NCBI RefSeq assembly: GCF_003144315.1
Contig: NZ_MPDK01000004.1
Span: 1-64,000 of the forward strand
Reading direction: 5' to 3'
Origin: Sulfoacidibacillus thermotolerans
GTDB taxonomy: Bacteria > Bacillota > Bacilli > Alicyclobacillales > SLC66
DNA length: 64,000 nucleotides
Part shown: in pieces, positions 61,329 to 64,000 of the stretch
Numbering within the stretch: the first letter of the stretch is position 1
Layout of the letters: each line of letters starts with the position of its first letter
The notes under the pieces: model-generated
What the model saw: only the letters and a program-made list of their open reading frames with translations
Database searches by the model: none
Told to the model about the DNA's origin: nothing
Translations under genes and position numbers: made by a program

Positions 61329-62078
61329 ATGGAATTTTATGTGGCGGATAAACTAAGCGTAACGGCAGGAAAAGGACGTGATCCGATCGGAACGCATGTG
61401 CGCATTCGCAAAGTGATTTTCTTTGCAGTTTTGATTGGTGGGGCCGCTTGTTTCTTGTTTTTCTTATATCGGACGGGCATATGGTTTAAAATTCCTGACG
61501 CCTTGAGGCGAGCAGGGGTGTTTGGGGTTGCGATCAGCTTTTTGATGATTGTTTTCCAAACAGTGGTGCCCTTTGCGCCTTTTGCCCTTTTAGCTGGCTT
61601 TAACGTGACGGTGCACGGGTTTATCTTAGGGTATTTGATCACTTTTGCTGGTGCTTTTACAGGTGCTGTACTTCTATATTGGGTAGCAATAAAAGCATGG
61701 GATACTTTTTTACAAAAGCCGTTACATCGTTTTTTACATCGACATCCCAAAATGGATAAGGCACTTCGCCAAGTTTCGCGAGAGCGCAGTGCATCCGTTT
61801 TTTTTGTGATTTTAACGTTGCGGTTACAGCCATGGCTGCCATCTTCAGCGATTGATATTATGGCTGGGGCGGCGCATGTGCGCTTTTGGCCGTTTGTTGC
61901 AGCGACAATCGGTGGACAAGCTCCGATGATTGCTTTGGAATCGTATGTGGGCCATCGAATCTTACATTTTCGTACACATCAGCGTGAAATTTGGATCATT
62001 GGCATTGTGAGTGTTTTGCTGTTGATCATTTATTGGGCCATCCGCTATCGTAGAGCGCGCGCAAAAATGAATGAGTGA
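61329..62078 (+). CDS. TVP38/TMEM64 (DedA-like) membrane protein
   Basis: 249 aa, about 6 helices. The SNARE-associated domain spans about 70-200: VVPFAPFALLAGFNVTVHGFILG, FAGAFTGAVLLYWVAI, LQPWLPSSAIDIMAGAAHVRF. DedA/TVP38 proteins work as lipid scramblases or proton-coupled transporters. The stop overlaps the TerC start by 4 bases (GTGA). Weak ribosome binding site. Confidence 0.85.
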   Translation: MEFYVADKLSVTAGKGRDPIGTHVRIRKVIFFAVLIGGAACFLFFLYRTGIWFKIPDALRRAGVFGVAISFLMIVFQTVVPFAPFALLAGFNVTVHGFILGYLITFAGAFTGAVLLYWVAIKAWDTFLQKPLHRFLHRHPKMDKALRQVSRERSASVFFVILTLRLQPWLPSSAIDIMAGAAHVRFWPFVAATIGGQAPMIALESYVGHRILHFRTHQREIWIIGIVSVLLLIIYWAIRYRRARAKMNE

Positions 62079-62755
62079 AGGGATGGGCACTGCTCGTGTG
62101 GATGGGGATTTTGGCGAAAGTAATAGAAATTTTGTTGGTCAATCTCGTTTTATCAGGGGATAACGCACTCGTGATTGGCGTGACAACGTTGCGCCTTTCT
62201 GCTCATCAAAGACGCTTAGCCGTGCTATTTGGCACTGCAATCTCGATCGTGCTGCGCATTTGGCTCACTCTGTTTGCCGGGGGATTGATGACTCTACCGT
62301 ATCTCCAAGTTGTCGGTGGAATTTTCTTATGCTTTATTGCATGGTCTTTGCTTCGTGCCGAACAGCAAGTGGAATCTGCTCAAGAAGCCGTGAAGTCAAG
62401 GCCGAAAACGTTATTGGGGGCCATTTTTGCAATCGTCTTTGCGGATATTATGATGAGTATTGACAATGTGGTTGCTCTAGCTGGCATTGCTGCGGGCAAT
62501 GAAGGCGTTTTGATCTTAGGGTTGATCATCAGTATTGCACTGATCATGTTTGCTAGCACAATCCTTACAAAACTTATTGCTCGTTACCGTTTTTTTCTAT
62601 ATGCTGGCGCTTTGATGATCGTATGGGTAGCAGGGGGCATGATGGCAAAAGACCCGATGGCTGCACATCTACCGCACCTGCTTTTACCTTTCACCGCACT
62701 GTTTCTTACTAGTTTTCTGTATGGGGTTCAACGGATTTTTAGAGCGAGTGAGTGA
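62075..62755 (+). CDS. TerC-family metal exporter (YkoY/YceF-like)
   Basis: 226 aa from the GTG 62075, overlapping the previous stop. Seven helices. NLVLSGDNALVIGVTTL and the repeat ADIMMSIDNVVALAGIAAG carry the conserved Asp pairs that bind metal. TerC proteins export Mn2+ and help metalate secreted enzymes in Bacillus. Last gene of the metal cluster; no yybP-ykoY Mn riboswitch was seen upstream. The 3' end overlaps the convergent HD gene by 28 bases. Confidence 0.9.
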   Translation: MKGWALLVWMGILAKVIEILLVNLVLSGDNALVIGVTTLRLSAHQRRLAVLFGTAISIVLRIWLTLFAGGLMTLPYLQVVGGIFLCFIAWSLLRAEQQVESAQEAVKSRPKTLLGAIFAIVFADIMMSIDNVVALAGIAAGNEGVLILGLIISIALIMFASTILTKLIARYRFFLYAGALMIVWVAGGMMAKDPMAAHLPHLLLPFTALFLTSFLYGVQRIFRASE

Positions 62756-63354
62756 CCAAACGCCATTTTCCAGGCATCGGCTTTTTTCTCTGCAAGACGT
62801 TTGGCATGAGTGGCTTGTAAACCAGTCACTTCAAGAACATAGCGGTCTTGCTCAAATTGACCGCCTAGGATTCTAACTCCTGCTGCATGTTTGCGATCGA
62901 GGCCATCTGCTACGCGCAAGATGGCAGCGAGCTGAAATAGCTCTTTGCTGCCCTTAAAATGTGTGATTAACCAACTGCGATCGGCCTTTTTTCTGTGAGT
63001 AAAAGCGAGAGCAGCTACATCATCGCGCACTTTTTTCTCCCAGGTTGTCGTTTGCCGCGCCGTCTGAATCAGATAGCGACTATGCTTGTGATGTCCTTTA
63101 TCATTGATAAAATGCCCTATATCGTGCAACAGTGCAGCGAGGGTAAGCCGTAAGAGCAACTGGTGCTCATTTGAATTTTGCCGCAAGGGTTGCTCATGAC
63201 TGAATCCGACGGATTTTGTTAACGTAAAAAGTTGTCTGCTAAAATGCATCACTCGTTCGCAGTGAGCTTGGTCTGTCTGATATAAGGACATGAGTTGAAT
63301 GGTGTCTCTTTGTTGTTCGGGAGATAAGATGGAGACTTCTACAGTCCGCGTCAT
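62728..63354 (-). CDS. HD-domain protein (Ppx/GppA C-terminal-like)
   Basis: 208 aa. The HD motif is ALLHDIGHFINDKGHHKHSRYLI (about residues 75-98) with all metal His/Asp; the downstream RVADGLDRKHA matches the HD domain attached to exopolyphosphatases (Ppx). No N-terminal Ppx ATPase domain. Phosphohydrolase of unknown substrate. Overlaps the TMPK-like gene by 4 bases (ATGA). Confidence 0.8.
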   Translation of the reverse strand: MTRTVEVSILSPEQQRDTIQLMSLYQTDQAHCERVMHFSRQLFTLTKSVGFSHEQPLRQNSNEHQLLLRLTLAALLHDIGHFINDKGHHKHSRYLIQTARQTTTWEKKVRDDVAALAFTHRKKADRSWLITHFKGSKELFQLAAILRVADGLDRKHAAGVRILGGQFEQDRYVLEVTGLQATHAKRLAEKKADAWKMAFGHSLALKIR

Positions 63355-64000
63355 TTCTCTTCACCGAGCAGGCGTGATACATGCAAACGCAGATCAGCTT
63401 GCACGGCTTGGATACTACGCGCGCCTTGTAATGTAACAAAATCAAATTCCTCAGCTAATTCATCAAACTGTTCTTGGCACATGGTTTGATAGCGATGAAA
63501 GCTTTCAAACATGTCGGCCGACAGGGAAAGATCCATTCCAGATTCCCAGTATTCTAAGTACCCACGCTTTTGAAAATGTCGGTGTAATAATACCTCTGGA
63601 GCGAGTTGGAGATAGAAAGTTAAGTCGGGAATCAGTGCAAAGCCAAACAGTTCGTGAAGCCAATCTGGATCGGCTCCGCGCACGAGATCGCGCACCATGA
63701 GCGTAAAGATATAGCGGTCAGCAATCACGATAAAGCCAGCGCGCAGGGCGGGAATGATTTTGTTTTCCAGTTGATCGGCAAAATCTGTGGCATAGAGTAA
63801 ACTCAGAGTCGTCTTGCCTAGCACATTTCCTTTTTTTGCTTGATCGATCACACTACTGACTAAGTCAGAACGCTTGATCCCTGTATCCATGACAGCATGC
63901 CCATTAAATTCCAGCCATTGTTTTAATAACATGGTTTGTGTCGAGCGACCGGAACAATCGGCTCCTTCAATGACAATTAACTTACCACTGTAGTTGGAAT
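63351..64000 (-). CDS. thymidylate-kinase-like protein (5' end off the window)
   Basis: Frame is open to the window edge. Read on the minus strand from 64000: KLIVIEGADCSGRSTQTMLL, a P-loop of TMP-kinase type with Arg where Lys is usual (GxxxSGRS). Later ADRYIFTLMVRDLVRGADP, FYLQLAPEVLLHRHFQKRG and a lid segment. At least 216 aa visible. Methionine at 63932 lies after the P-loop and is not the start. It may be a dTMP kinase paralogue with a different substrate. Coupled by overlap to the HD-domain gene. Confidence 0.75.
   Translation of the reverse strand, partial: SNYSGKLIVIEGADCSGRSTQTMLLKQWLEFNGHAVMDTGIKRSDLVSSVIDQAKKGNVLGKTTLSLLYATDFADQLENKIIPALRAGFIVIADRYIFTLMVRDLVRGADPDWLHELFGFALIPDLTFYLQLAPEVLLHRHFQKRGYLEYWESGMDLSLSADMFESFHRYQTMCQEQFDELAEEFDFVTLQGARSIQAVQADLRLHVSRLLGEEK

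Noticed and set aside
1-64000. tRNA, rRNA, CRISPR arrays
   Set aside because: No cloverleaf-like genes, no rRNA text and no regularly spaced repeats were seen by reading; a scan with dedicated models was not possible.

Overview
The window looks like the chromosome of an aerobic, endospore-forming, low-to-mid GC Firmicute (Bacillales, plausibly Alicyclobacillaceae). This is inferred from gene content, not from a search. The supporting genes are CwlD, CotF-like coat proteins, a YjzC-like protein, LipL, CtaB, a T-box leader, frequent TTG/GTG starts and strong AGGAGG-type ribosome binding sites. I see no rRNA, tRNA or CRISPR array.

Layout. Positions 1-4.8 kb are accessory DNA. A polymorphic-toxin module with its immunity gene comes first. 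It is followed by a nest of dead mobile elements: a serine-recombinase pseudogene, cut by an IS21-type fragment, which is in turn cut by a full-length group II intron. 4.9-11.3 kb carries an MFS exporter, lgt, a thioredoxin-like protein and a 2-Cys peroxiredoxin, a solute symporter with its DUF3311 partner, panD and a CoA-binding protein. 11.4-19.2 kb has a thiolase/CoA-transferase pair, lrgA-lrgB, a rhodanese-metallo-beta-lactamase fusion, lipL and ctaB. 19.2-27.2 kb holds a 71-nt internally deleted copy of the group II intron, an M20 dipeptidase, a sulfurtransferase, cyclophilin, ispG, an iron alcohol dehydrogenase, a cold-shock protein with a long leader, and coat proteins. 27.2-34 kb carries two adjacent dynamin-like GTPases that look like DynA split in two, a truncated hemoglobin, MurG, a thioesterase and an aldo-keto reductase.

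34-46.6 kb is an amino-acid biosynthesis block. proC has its own T-box leader. An ACT protein-hom-thrC-thrB operon runs leftward and ilvE-ilvB-ilvN-ilvC-leuA-leuB runs rightward. The two operons start from back-to-back promoters, and the ilv transcript begins with a ykkC-type riboswitch, most likely the ppGpp class. ilvD, leuC and leuD are not here.

46.9-56.3 kb has an XPB-type helicase with its partner protein, cwlD, an L,D-transpeptidase, an M42 peptidase, fabI, a NYN-domain protein and a flippase-like membrane protein. 56.4-62.8 kb is a one-directional metal-transport cluster: a P2-type ATPase, two small unknown proteins, a Ca2+/H+ antiporter, a TVP38/DedA-like protein and TerC. The right edge has an HD-domain protein and a thymidylate-kinase-like gene cut by the window end.

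The most unusual items are the intron deletion remnant, the split toxin, the split dynamin, the riboswitch-plus-divergent-promoter control point, and the metal cluster with its two unrecognised small proteins.
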